A stretch of 41,438 nucleotides of DNA from Deltaproteobacteria bacterium (GTDB lineage: Bacteria; Desulfobacterota; Desulfobacteria; Desulfobacterales; C00003060): contig JAFDKF010000057.1 of the NCBI GenBank assembly GCA_019307135.1, positions 1 to 41,438 on the forward strand, written 5' to 3'. Below are positions 1 through 7,709 of this stretch, piece after piece (position 1 is the first letter of the stretch; each line of letters starts with the position of its first letter). Position numbers and translations under genes: made by a program. The notes under the pieces were generated by a model that made no database searches, was not told the DNA's origin, and saw nothing but the letters and a program-made list of their open reading frames with translations.

Positions 1-1
1 G

Positions 2-991
2 GAGAAGAAAGGTCTCTTCGGGTTGTATTCAGATACTGTGATAGTCGAAGACCCGGCGGACATAATGTCTTTTCTCATACCTGCTGAAGTGGAAGAAGCC
101 GTGATGAATCTGATGATCGACAAAGGAGATATGGAAACGCCGGGAAGGGGTACTGTATTCAGTGAAGAGGTCAGTATCGTAAAAGCCCACAGGTTCTGTT
201 TTGAAAATGAAGTAAAGCCTTTCGAACCGAAAAGCACCTATCATCTTATCACCGAGCTGACGGGAATCTGCTGCATCGTCCAGCGCGGAGAGGGCAACTT
301 TGTCGCGAGAGTTGCTCTTGACACCGGCACATGCGTACCCGGAATCACTTTCGGACACGGCACCGGCCTGAGAGACAAGCTCGGCCTCCTGCGCATCGCC
401 ATTCCGGCTGAGAAAGAGGTGATAAACTTTGCCGCGAGCAAATACGACGCCGACGCCGTCATGGATCTGATGATCGACGCCGGAAAACTGGACCAGCCGG
501 GAAAAGGATTTATCTATCTTTATCCTATCGGAAAAGGACTGGTCAATACGAAGATCACCCGTGGGATGCCCAAGCATGCGGCGAGCATGGAACAGCTTAT
601 CGCGGCGGTCGACAAGATAAAGGGAGGCACCGGCTGGCGCCGAAGAACCGCGTCAGAGGGCCAGGACTCAAAGAGCAAGCGAGCTTTTCTTAATGATCTG
701 ACCAACCTGATCCTGACATGCAACGCGGGCCGGGGCGAGGATCTTGTCAAAGCGGCCATGGACGTCGGAGCCGCCGGGGCGACCATCAGCAAACTCAAAC
801 ATCAGTGTCCATCCGACTCGGAGTTGAGCGAGATATCTCCCGCGCGCGAGGGTTGCAACATGGTCGTAGGAAAAAACCAGGTGGGCGATATTGTGGAAAC
901 TCTGGATAAGGCCGGCGCTTTCGACGATAATTCACACGGACAGGTCCTGGTGAGTCCTATCCCGAAAGCCTGCACGTATCTTGGCAAATAA
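2..991 (+). CDS. PII-like protein with three tandem domains, 5' end outside the window
   Basis: The reading frame is open from base 2, so the gene almost certainly starts upstream; a TTG at 23 is in frame but would begin inside a domain. The visible part holds the end of one PII-like (GlnB/GlnK superfamily) domain and then two more. Domain ends are marked by repeated blocks of the type VMxLMIDxGxxxxPGxG, seen about 40 residues in (DKGDMETPGRG) and near residue 150 (DAGKLDQPGKG). A third domain of about 95 residues runs to the C-terminus (AGAFDDNSHGQVLVSPI). Classical PII proteins are about 112 residues, act as trimers and sense 2-oxoglutarate, ATP and ADP. A three-domain chain could form a trimer-like unit from one polypeptide; that is inference. 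The T-loop uridylylation Tyr motif is not recognisable, and no amtB or gln gene is visible. Confidence 0.7.
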   Translation, partial: EKKGLFGLYSDTVIVEDPADIMSFLIPAEVEEAVMNLMIDKGDMETPGRGTVFSEEVSIVKAHRFCFENEVKPFEPKSTYHLITELTGICCIVQRGEGNFVARVALDTGTCVPGITFGHGTGLRDKLGLLRIAIPAEKEVINFAASKYDADAVMDLMIDAGKLDQPGKGFIYLYPIGKGLVNTKITRGMPKHAASMEQLIAAVDKIKGGTGWRRRTASEGQDSKSKRAFLNDLTNLILTCNAGRGEDLVKAAMDVGAAGATISKLKHQCPSDSELSEISPAREGCNMVVGKNQVGDIVETLDKAGAFDDNSHGQVLVSPIPKACTYLGK

Positions 992-994
992 ACG

Positions 995-1028
995 CTTTGG
1001 AATTTCTGCAACCTTTTGATATTATAGC
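995..1028 (+). repeat. Dispersed repeat, copy A
   Basis: Directly after the stop codon of the PII-like gene lies a short sequence with core GGAATTTCTGCAACC followed by TTGATATTATAGC. It matches four other intergenic copies near 1970-2011, 16750-16790, 17331-17365 and 37381-37419. No function is known to me. Confidence 0.6.
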
Positions 1029-1113
1029 ATATTCAGCCTAACTGCAGTCCGACATTCGAAGCACTTGTGGGAGGGGCAGCCCAAAACGGCAGCCTGGAGG
1101 AAGCGGCTGATGG

Positions 1114-1746
1114 CTAGTACTTTACGGCATGGGCAACGATCTTGATGTATTCTGAAAAGACGTACATGACATAGTCCTCTTCATCGGCAAAGAAGTCCTC
1201 AAGAGGTCTGCCGGGAAAGGAAGGACAAGAGAGGATCTTTACATCCGCATCCGCAAAGACCTTGTCTAAGACCATCCTGAATCGGCGGGCATGCGGCGCA
1301 TCGGTCACTACAATGAGTGATTGAAAGGGGTGCTTTTTCCAGTGAGCATAAAGGAGCTTGCAATCAGAAAAGCTGCTTGTTGAATCTTCCAGGATGACGA
1401 GTTTTTCTGAGGGAAACTTTTCTTTTCCGAAGACTTGTCGCAGAATCGAAACCCATGAGCAATTCATGAGCCCATAGGTTTCCTGGAACCTTTTCGTCAC
1501 GGGGGCGAGCTTTGGAACGGTTGCAACCAACCGATCTCCCCACCCCTCTTTGAGCAGATGCGTTGCGTAAACGAAATTCGTTTCTATGCGACTCGCGGGT
1601 GCAAAAATCACCTCGCATTTTTCAAGAGGATCTTTTTTGGCGAGAAAACTGCCAAGGCCTTTGGCAATAGGAAATCGATACTGAAACAGGAGGGATATTA
1701 AGAAAACTAAAACAAAGAGGACGGTCCAGAATCTTCTGCTCTTCAT
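1114..1746 (-). CDS. DUF218 (YdcF/SanA/ElyC-like) membrane-anchored protein
   Basis: The 210-residue protein starts with a basic stretch and one hydrophobic segment at about residues 7-23, so the rest is probably periplasmic and held by an N-terminal anchor. Two blocks match the DUF218 fold: ILEDSTSSFSDC (family pattern E..S.sT..N) and VVTDAPHARRFRMV (family pattern VVTs..H..RA). Members such as ElyC and SanA act in envelope maintenance in Enterobacteria, with unknown biochemistry. The gene stands alone, with repeat-rich DNA between it and adk on the same strand. The family call is fairly sure; a specific role cannot be given. Confidence 0.7.
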   Translation of the reverse strand: MKSRRFWTVLFVLVFLISLLFQYRFPIAKGLGSFLAKKDPLEKCEVIFAPASRIETNFVYATHLLKEGWGDRLVATVPKLAPVTKRFQETYGLMNCSWVSILRQVFGKEKFPSEKLVILEDSTSSFSDCKLLYAHWKKHPFQSLIVVTDAPHARRFRMVLDKVFADADVKILSCPSFPGRPLEDFFADEEDYVMYVFSEYIKIVAHAVKY

Positions 1747-1850
1747 AAGGTAGCAGACGGACGGTGTCGGGACTCAACGGGTTAAGATTATTCGTAACAC
1801 TTCAGGTCACCCCTCTTTTGCCCACACCCAAACCCTCAATGCGGTGAGCT

Positions 1851-2011
1851 TAGGGGCTTCGGCCCACATGGAGTATCGGAGTGTTGGAGTACTGGCCTCC
1901 GGCTCGGAGAGCCTACGCCTCGGAGAGAGTGATGGGTTTGGTGGATGGCACAAATTGACCATCGCTAAAAGCTTGATGATTTCAATAAGTTGTAGAACTT
2001 CCGAGACGTTA
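1851..2011. repeat. Composite intergenic repeat, first copy
   Basis: This stretch contains in order TTAGGGGCTTCGGCCC, short units of the type GGAGTnnTGGAGTnnTGG, a TTGGTGGATGGCA block, and dispersed repeat copy B in reverse orientation (1970-2011, core TTTCAATAAGTTGTAGAACTT). The same blocks in the same order recur at 16644-16790. The gap 1747-2237 contains no convincing gene. Confidence 0.55.
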
Positions 2012-2038
2012 AGGCAACCTTTTCGGGCGGGCATAAAG

Positions 2039-2079
2039 CCCGCCCCTACACATTGGAAGGTACGCTTCGTAGGGGCGGG
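2039..2079. repeat. Inverted repeat, 11-bp arms
   Basis: CCCGCCCCTAC at 2039-2049 is the perfect reverse complement of GTAGGGGCGGG at 2069-2079. It is a REP-like hairpin in the gap between the DUF218 gene and adk. Confidence 0.6.
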
Positions 2080-2120
2080 GTTTACCTGCCCACCGGTGCC
2101 AGAGATGATAGCGGCGTATT

Positions 2121-2196
2121 CAGCCGTCGTAGCCGCCGACTTCGCCATAGTAGCCTTGGCTACGACGGCTGAAAGGGCTACTATGGCGAAGTCGGC
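2121..2196. repeat. Interleaved inverted repeats (A-B-A'-B')
   Basis: Arm A (2121-2134) is the perfect reverse complement of A' (2158-2171). Arm B (2135-2155, 21 bases) is the perfect reverse complement of B' (2176-2196). The arms interlock rather than nest, so as RNA the region could form either of two hairpins or a pseudoknot. A degraded relative lies at about 27014-27049. Confidence 0.75.
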
Positions 2197-2205
2197 GCCG
2201 CGTTG

Positions 2206-2230
2206 TATAAAATCGCGGAGCGATTTTATA
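2206..2230 (-). terminator. Palindrome after adk, possible terminator
   Basis: A 25-bp palindrome with arms TATAAAATCGC and GCGATTTTATA lies 7 bases beyond the adk stop codon. A U tract is part of the arm rather than following it, so termination is only possible. Near-identical palindromes lie at 25339-25366 (upstream of grpE) and, degraded, at 15026-15043, so it is also a member of a repeat family. Confidence 0.35.
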
Positions 2231-2237
2231 ACTTGAG

Positions 2238-2921
2238 CTACAGACCTTGTAGTTTTGACATAAGCTCTGCCGTTACCTCTTGGACACTCGGGGCCCCATC
2301 AAGGGTCAGGTATTTGACCTTGCCCTCTTTTTCAGCAAGGTCCTTGAAATAGTAAGAAGAGGCCAGTGTGCCTGTATCCGTATCGTAATAAATGCTGTGG
2401 CGTTTGTCGATGGCAGCCTCGTCCTGATCGTCGGCACGTTTTATGAGGTCTCCACCGCAAACCCGGCACTTGTCCCCGTCCGGTTTTATCGCGTCGATAA
2501 AGATGTTATTCGGGTGGTTGTTGTCATTCACGCAGAGCCGGCGGCCCATGATACGGTTCTTGGCGATTTGTTTATCCAATATGACCTCGATCACCACGTC
2601 CAGGGCAAGACCTGCGGCCTTGAGGGCTTCATCGAGTTTTATGGCCTGATTCTTGTTTCTGGGAAATCCATCCAGGAGCCATCCCTTATTGCAATCGTCT
2701 TGTTTTAAGCGGTCCAAAATCATGGGAATGGTAATCTCGTCGGGCACCAGGTCTCCACGGTCAATGTATTCCTTGGCCTTGGCGCCCAGCTCGGTCCCTT
2801 TGGAGATGTTTTCCCGGAAAATCGCGCCTGATTCAATATGGGGAAGATTGTATTTTTCCTTGATAATTGCCCCCTGTGTCCCCTTGCCACTGCCGTTTGG
2901 TCCAAAAAATAGAATGTTCAT
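2238..2921 (-). CDS. adk: Adenylate kinase
   Basis: Adenylate kinase interconverts ATP + AMP and 2 ADP in the cytoplasm. The 227-residue protein begins MNILFFGPNGSGKGTQ, with the P-loop GPNGSGKGT at residues 7-15. It has the AMP-site blocks SGAIFRENI and LDGFPRN, followed by a long LID domain from about residue 127. In the LID, RRLC, an HPNN stretch and CRVC could supply a C/H/C/C zinc site; the usual metal LID is C-x2-C...C-x2-C, so this one is atypical. The start ATG has AAGGAGAG about 6 bases upstream. It is not in the common secY-adk ribosomal-protein context but stands alone, with its own possible promoter. Confidence 0.95.
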   Translation of the reverse strand: MNILFFGPNGSGKGTQGAIIKEKYNLPHIESGAIFRENISKGTELGAKAKEYIDRGDLVPDEITIPMILDRLKQDDCNKGWLLDGFPRNKNQAIKLDEALKAAGLALDVVIEVILDKQIAKNRIMGRRLCVNDNNHPNNIFIDAIKPDGDKCRVCGGDLIKRADDQDEAAIDKRHSIYYDTDTGTLASSYYFKDLAEKEGKVKYLTLDGAPSVQEVTAELMSKLQGL

Positions 2922-2974
2922 ACGCCTCTCCTTTCTTACCTGATTTCCAGCGAAAACCCGAATACAAAGCTTTC

Positions 2975-3001
2975 CCTATAAGAACCCGTGGATTTTGTCA
3001 A
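2975..3001 (-). promoter_or_regulatory. Possible sigma-70 promoter for adk
   Basis: On the minus strand TTGACA (2996-3001) is followed after 15 bases by TATAGG (2975-2980), or after 17 bases by TAGGGA. The spacing or the -10 match is suboptimal in either reading. It lies about 55 bases upstream of the adk start. Confidence 0.35.
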
Positions 3002-3128
3002 GGGGTTTGAATAAGAAAGCACCGGGCCAAGCTGATATTGACAGGTCTAGTGGAGCCTGTTAAATGAAAAGGCAAGGCCCCGTCAAAGCAACGTTGCACG
3101 CAAGCATGAAAATCCCCCCACCCCCCTT

Positions 3129-3195
3129 CCCGCCTGCCAACGCCACGTAGGGCATGCAGCCTACATGCTAGCTGTACCTGGCAATGGCGGGCAGG
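3129..3195. repeat. 67-bp REP-like palindromic unit
   Basis: The unit starts CCCGCCTGCCAACGCC and ends GGCAATGGCGGGCAGG, which form imperfect inverted arms. Two further units with the same ends lie at 31529-31594 and 31661-31726. It sits in the gap between divergent adk and the GHMP kinase gene; the rest of that gap (2922-3253) holds the adk promoter region and C- and G-rich runs. Confidence 0.65.
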
Positions 3196-3253
3196 TAATA
3201 AAGGGGGGATAGGGGGAATTTAACGAATTTAACCGTTCAGGAAAGCTTCTGCC

Positions 3254-4312
3254 GTGAAAGTATTAAAGAACCTCCTTGAATCGAGGCACGTAAAGGCATC
3301 TGCCGCCTGCAGGATCGATTGCGGCGGAACCCTTGATATCAAGACGTTCTATTATCCCATGCATCACCTTTCCCCGTGCACTTTCAACATCGCCCTGGAC
3401 ATGAAGACCAGGGTAAGGCTTTTACCATACAGTTCCGGTCAGATAAAGGTATCTTCAATGGGCTTTCGCACTGAAGTTCACCCGGCTGACAATGCCCCGT
3501 TCAGTGGCCCCATGGGTTTAATCTTTGCCATTGCGACCTATTTCAGGGTAAATGGCGTGCATATCGAGATAGTATCCGAGTCGCCTCCGAGAAGCGCCCT
3601 CGGAGGTTCTTCCACGGCCGCTGTGGCCTTGATAGGAGCCCTGTCAAAGGCATTATCAGGGGATGGCGCTCCCCGGATGAGCACAAAGCAAATCGTGCTC
3701 TTAGCCCACGCCATCGAGGAGGCAGTCGCTGGTATTTCTTGCGGGCTCCAGGACCAGTTAGCCGCAGCCTATGGAGGTGTCCATGCCTGGTATTGGCCCG
3801 GCGAGCCGGCAGATCCCCCTTTCAGGAGGACAGAGGTCCTGGCAAAAGAGGACTATGCCACACTGGAGACCCACCTTCTGCTTGCATACTGCGGCGTGCC
3901 ACACGAGTCGCAGGATATCAATAGCAAATGGATCGATCAGTTTGTAAGGGGAAAGGCAAGGCATCTTTGGCCCGAAATTGTCTCCTGCACAAACGAATTT
4001 GTTCAGGCCATGACCGTGAAGGATTGGGGCGCTGCTGTGCGCGCCATGAACAAGGAGGTCGAGATAAGAAGAAAAATGACGCCCGAGGTCTTTGATGAAA
4101 TGGGCGTGGCACTCTTCGACAAAGCCCTGGCCCATGGTTGTGGGGCGAGGTTTACGGGCTCTGGTGGTGGTTGCATGTGGGCTCTGGGTGGCGCAGAGGA
4201 TATTGGGAAGTTGAGGCCGGCGTGGACTGATATATTGTCCCATAGGGAGGACGCGAAACTGCTCGATGCAAGGGTAGACCCCACAGGATTGCGGATTGGG
4301 GGAGATTATTAG
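3254..4312 (+). CDS. GHMP-family sugar kinase, heptose-7-phosphate-kinase-like
   Basis: The 352-residue protein starts at a GTG. All three GHMP motifs are present: an N-terminal RIDCGGTLD block (about residues 21-29), the ATP-binding loop PPRSALGGSSTAAVAL (111-126) and GARFTGSGGGC (297-307). The block GLQDQLAAAYGG (164-175), with its catalytic-type Asp, resembles the WQDQYAAxxGG motif of HddA-type D-glycero-D-manno-heptose 7-phosphate kinases and fucokinases rather than mevalonate kinases. A role in making a sugar phosphate for the cell surface is therefore likely, but the substrate cannot be read from sequence. It is followed after 12 bases by tatA and then by a lipid-kinase-like gene, so the three are probably cotranscribed. 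Confidence 0.75.
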   Translation: MKVLKNLLESRHVKASAACRIDCGGTLDIKTFYYPMHHLSPCTFNIALDMKTRVRLLPYSSGQIKVSSMGFRTEVHPADNAPFSGPMGLIFAIATYFRVNGVHIEIVSESPPRSALGGSSTAAVALIGALSKALSGDGAPRMSTKQIVLLAHAIEEAVAGISCGLQDQLAAAYGGVHAWYWPGEPADPPFRRTEVLAKEDYATLETHLLLAYCGVPHESQDINSKWIDQFVRGKARHLWPEIVSCTNEFVQAMTVKDWGAAVRAMNKEVEIRRKMTPEVFDEMGVALFDKALAHGCGARFTGSGGGCMWALGGAEDIGKLRPAWTDILSHREDAKLLDARVDPTGLRIGGDY

Positions 4313-4324
4313 GAGGACAGACCC

Positions 4325-4654
4325 ATGTTTGGACTAGGCATACCGGAACTGCTCATCATTGCCCTGCTCATCCTGCTCTTTTTTGGGGCCAAACGTCTTC
4401 CGGGCATAGGAACAGGACTCGGCAAGACGGTCAAGGAGATCAAGAACATCAAAAAGGAGTTGAGCGGGGACAAGGAGTCAGCAGAAAAGACAACAACTGA
4501 AGACTCGGCATCAGAGAAGAAATCTCTTGAGGGCAAGCTGGCCCAATCGGTTCAAGACAACCTGGCCGATAAAGTCATTGACCAAGTGCCCGGTATAGGA
4601 CAGGCCAGGAAAATCAAAGACAAGGTTGATAAAATCAAAAAGATGGTCAGTTGA
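4325..4654 (+). CDS. tatA: Sec-independent translocase subunit TatA
   Basis: The 109-residue protein has the TatA/TatE layout: a short N-terminus (MFGLGIPELLII), one membrane helix at about residues 7-22, the FFGAKRLPGIG hinge with its conserved FG, an amphipathic helix (LGKTVKEIKNIKKEL), and a charged tail. TatA multimers make the protein-conducting part of the twin-arginine pathway, which exports folded redox enzymes. The AGGAGG ribosome site lies about 7 bases before the ATG. The stop codon overlaps the TTG start of the next gene (TTGA), suggesting translational coupling. No tatB or tatC is in the window. The tail is rather long and rich in Lys, Glu and Ser. Confidence 0.9.
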   Translation: MFGLGIPELLIIALLILLFFGAKRLPGIGTGLGKTVKEIKNIKKELSGDKESAEKTTTEDSASEKKSLEGKLAQSVQDNLADKVIDQVPGIGQARKIKDKVDKIKKMVS

Positions 4655-5586
4655 GAAAACCACCGTATGCAAATATTTTCGTTAATCCTGTTGCGGGTGG
4701 CGGCAAATGCAGCAAGATGTATCCTGTAGTGGTACGCACACTCCGCGAGGCCGGGGTGGCGTGCAGTGTGATAGTCAGCCAACATCCCGGCCACATCACG
4801 GAGGCGTCCGGCGAACTTGCAGCTCGGGGGTACGAAACCGTTATTGCCTGTGGGGGTGACGGGACTGTAAATGAGGTTATTAATGGGATAGCCGGCACAA
4901 GGACTGCGCTGGGGATTTTACCCCTGGGGACTGCCAACGATTTTGCGGTCAACATGGGGATAAGCAAGGATATAAACCTTGCTTGCACGATCATTAAAGA
5001 AAGACGAACCAAAAAGATAGATTTGGTCAAAGTCAATGATGACAGGTTCTTTGGTGGGATAGGATGTGTTGGCTTCGATGCCGAGGTTGCCGCTTTTGCC
5101 AGCAGAAGAAGAAAAGAAAAGTCAAATCCGTTTCTGTTGCATGTTATGGGCGGCTTATTGAAATTTGTTTCGTATAAGCCAAAGACCGTAGAACTTAGAT
5201 TTGATGGGCAGAGGTATTTTGGAGATATTATGCTTGTCGCCTTTGGCAATATCAGGTCATACGCCAGGGGTATGGTGATTACCCCCCAGGCCGTACCAGA
5301 TGACACCTTGCTGGATATCTGTGTTGTAAGGCCCATACCAAAGTGGAAGGTTCTGTCTATCTTTCCCTCAGTTTACAAGGGGGCTCATGTAAACAACAAG
5401 GAAGTCACGCTGCATCGATCGAGAGCCGTCTATGTACAATCGTTGAATCCTATGGACTTATATGCCGATGGAGACTTCATGGCAACCACCCCATTTCGTC
5501 TGGAGGTGGTGCCAAAACACCTCAACGTGATCGTAGGGCCTTCTCCCTCCTCGTCAATAAATCTGCATTTTCCCTTGACTCAGTGA
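4651..5586 (+). CDS. YegS/BmrU/DAGK-family lipid kinase
   Basis: The 311-residue protein starts at TTG overlapping the tatA stop. An N-terminal FVNPVAGGGK block and CGGDGTVNEV (about 67-76) are the nucleotide-binding signatures of the diacylglycerol kinase catalytic domain; LPLGTANDFA (about 90-99) is the matching substrate-side block, and YADGD near the C-terminus is the terminal family motif. Relatives phosphorylate diacylglycerol (DgkB) or other lipids at the membrane. The family call is secure; whether the substrate is diacylglycerol, phosphatidylglycerol or another lipid is not. It lies last in the GHMP kinase-tatA-lipid kinase run. The 150 bases before the next gene show no clear terminator. 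Confidence 0.88.
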   Translation: MRKPPYANIFVNPVAGGGKCSKMYPVVVRTLREAGVACSVIVSQHPGHITEASGELAARGYETVIACGGDGTVNEVINGIAGTRTALGILPLGTANDFAVNMGISKDINLACTIIKERRTKKIDLVKVNDDRFFGGIGCVGFDAEVAAFASRRRKEKSNPFLLHVMGGLLKFVSYKPKTVELRFDGQRYFGDIMLVAFGNIRSYARGMVITPQAVPDDTLLDICVVRPIPKWKVLSIFPSVYKGAHVNNKEVTLHRSRAVYVQSLNPMDLYADGDFMATTPFRLEVVPKHLNVIVGPSPSSSINLHFPLTQ

Positions 5587-5738
5587 GGCTGCTGACCTAT
5601 TAGTACGAACTGATCTTGGGGCCAAGGCTATTGCAAAAAGCATTTGCATTGCGTTTCAACCCATTACGATTCAACTTTCACATAGCTGGTAATACCGAGC
5701 TTGAAGATCGCTTTTCATTTTTATGAAGAGGTAGACAT

Positions 5739-7544
5739 TTGAGAGACTATTACCACACCTTTCACATTCCCGTTATGGGCATTGGACACTCTGCTGATAC
5801 ACCTATCCGTGTAGCTCCTTTAGGCATTACATCCGTTATTTCACTCGTGGACGATATTTTACTCGAGAAAATCCGCAAATATTACAATGAAAAGTACGGC
5901 TTGCCCTATGTCAAGCTACCAAGGAAGGAAGAGGACGGCAGAGCAAAAAGAATCACCGCTTACCTTGAGACCGTCAGGGAGATTGTTCGGATTAAGATGG
6001 AGGATGTAAGAGAAGAGCCTTTCTTCGAGGTGAACAACAAACGTAAATATTTTGACCTGCTTTCCGAAGAAACTCCCCTGAAAAGGGGATACAACAAGCT
6101 TCTCAAGATGAAGGCCGGGCCTGAGAGAAACGCGCTGGCAAAGGATTTGACACGTAGAATGCAACCTGGCTCTATTGACGTCAATATCATGGTGAAACTG
6201 GACGCCATTAGTCCTGACAACAATGGCAACCCCCTTAGTGATGAATTCAGCGATGCCAAATCGGCCCTTCGGGGGTATGCCAGGAGCGGTCTTCGCTCCA
6301 GGATCGTATTTTCGGCAGGAATCAACCAAAGACTATTCACGTATATGACCAGGTTTCGGGACTTTTACAGGAACGAAGCCGGCGAAATCAAAAAAAAGAT
6401 CATTCTCAAGGTGAGTGATTTCCGCTCCGCCCTCATCCAGGGCAGGTTCCTGGCCAGAAAAGGACTGGAGGTTTACGAATTCCGCATCGAATCGGGGCTC
6501 AATTGCGGCGGCCACGCCTTCCCGTGCAACGGCGATTTACTCCCGTGCCATCTCCGGGATTTCAAGGAAAAGCGGGAACTATTGACCACAGAGTTACAGC
6601 CGCTGATACAGAAGTATTACAAGAACATGGGTTGGAAATATCCTGAGTCTGCTTTGAGCAGTCGTCCCCTCATCACCGTGCAGGGAGGGATCGGCACCCA
6701 CGGGGAAGTGCGTAGACTCATGGAAGATTTCGGCATGGATCTGACGGGATGGGCCAGTCCTTTTTTGCTCGTCCCCGAAGCCACGTGCGTGGATGTCCCG
6801 ACCCGTGAACTCTTGAGACAGGCCGGAGAGGGAGAACTCTACTTGAGCGATGTCTCTCCCATGGAAATCCCTTTCAGCAATTTACGCAAAACAGGATCAG
6901 AAATATGGACCCGTAACAACGTGGCAAGAGGCAAGCCCGGTTCCCCCTGCGGAAAGCGTTTCCTGGTATCCAACACCGAGTTCACGAAAAGGCCTATTTG
7001 TCTCGCTTCCAGGCAGTATCAAAAGATGAAACTGCAGGAGATAGAAAACATGGAGATTTCAGACGGTGAAAAAGAAAGGCTTTGCCGGAAGGTTGTGGAA
7101 AAAACCTGTATTTGCGACCATCTGGGCAATGGAGCCCTTATCGCCCTGGGCATCGCCAAGGAGAAAAGTGCGCCCCAGTCAATATGTCCCGGTCCCAATA
7201 TCGCCTGGTTTAACAAAACATACACCCTGAAAGAGATGGTGGACCACATTTACGGAAGAGGCCCATCGCTGGTTTCATCCGAACGTCCGCATATGTTTGC
7301 AAAGGAGATTGTGATGTATGTGGACTATTTTGAAGAACAGGTAACTCACTGTACGTACACGCCCAAGGAAATCAAAACCCTGCACGTATTCAAGAAGAAC
7401 CTCGAAGAGGGTATGGACTTTTGCCTGAGTATTGCCCAAAAACAGCCGTATCAGGAAGAAAATCTGGCCTCCATCCCTCCTTGCGTGGAGAGGCAAAGAG
7501 CGCGCCTGAAATCTATCTATGCCAATTTTGAAAAGAAAGTTTAG
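5739..7544 (+). CDS. Conserved-looking 601-residue protein, TIM-barrel-like, cysteine-rich, function unknown
   Basis: Start is TTG with GAAGAGGT about 8 bases upstream. I do not recognise a named family. The N-terminus (IPVMGIGHSADTPIRVAPLG) looks like the first strand of an FMN-dependent TIM barrel. Further on, ITVQGGIGTHGE (about 312-323) and GWASPFLLVPEAT (337-349) look like the phosphate-binding end of such a barrel, as in nitronate monooxygenase or glutamate-synthase-type enzymes. Cysteines cluster in LNCGGHAFPC and LPC (256, 263, 270), CGKRF (404), PIC (421), TCIC (457, 459) and SICPGP (483), which could bind Fe-S or zinc. There is no signal peptide or membrane helix. An oxidoreductase is a reasonable guess only. 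It stands alone, with a minus-strand tRNA immediately downstream. Confidence 0.6.
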   Translation: MRDYYHTFHIPVMGIGHSADTPIRVAPLGITSVISLVDDILLEKIRKYYNEKYGLPYVKLPRKEEDGRAKRITAYLETVREIVRIKMEDVREEPFFEVNNKRKYFDLLSEETPLKRGYNKLLKMKAGPERNALAKDLTRRMQPGSIDVNIMVKLDAISPDNNGNPLSDEFSDAKSALRGYARSGLRSRIVFSAGINQRLFTYMTRFRDFYRNEAGEIKKKIILKVSDFRSALIQGRFLARKGLEVYEFRIESGLNCGGHAFPCNGDLLPCHLRDFKEKRELLTTELQPLIQKYYKNMGWKYPESALSSRPLITVQGGIGTHGEVRRLMEDFGMDLTGWASPFLLVPEATCVDVPTRELLRQAGEGELYLSDVSPMEIPFSNLRKTGSEIWTRNNVARGKPGSPCGKRFLVSNTEFTKRPICLASRQYQKMKLQEIENMEISDGEKERLCRKVVEKTCICDHLGNGALIALGIAKEKSAPQSICPGPNIAWFNKTYTLKEMVDHIYGRGPSLVSSERPHMFAKEIVMYVDYFEEQVTHCTYTPKEIKTLHVFKKNLEEGMDFCLSIAQKQPYQEENLASIPPCVERQRARLKSIYANFEKKV

Positions 7545-7582
7545 AGGGGCCAAATAAATAAGGTATTGAAATTATAAGCACT

Positions 7583-7658
7583 TGGTAGTCCCAACGGGGA
7601 TCGAACCCGTGTCTCTGGCGTGAGAGGCCAGTATCCTAGACCGCTAGACGATGGGACC
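7583..7658 (-). tRNA. tRNA-Glu (anticodon CUC)
   Basis: On the minus strand the gene begins GGTCCCATCGTCTAGCGG and ends with an encoded CCA (7583-7585). The anticodon stem CTGGC/GCCAG closes the seven-base loop CTCTCAC, giving anticodon CUC for GAG. The T arm is ACGGG-TTCGATC-CCCGT, and the acceptor stem pairs with a G-U at its first pair. Length is 76 nt including CCA. Confidence 0.95.
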
Positions 7659-7680
7659 CTTGTTGCAAAGCCTAAATCAT

Positions 7681-7709
7681 AAATTACAGAAAAAAGCCTA
7701 TCTTGTCAA
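7681..7709 (-). promoter_or_regulatory. Sigma-70-type promoter for tRNA-Glu
   Basis: On the minus strand TTGACA (7704-7709) is separated by 17 bases from TAATTT (7681-7686), about 22 bases before the tRNA 5' end. The -35 box overlaps the last codons of the upstream phosphoglycerate kinase gene, so the tRNA can be transcribed independently of the operon. Confidence 0.7.

Noticed and set aside
29..577. 182-residue minus-strand ORF at the window start
   Set aside because: It is the antisense shadow of the PII-like gene, which has clear family motifs.
1844..2236. 130-residue plus-strand ORF between the DUF218 gene and adk
   Set aside because: It consists wholly of repeat and palindromic sequence; its opposite strand is also open for the same reason.
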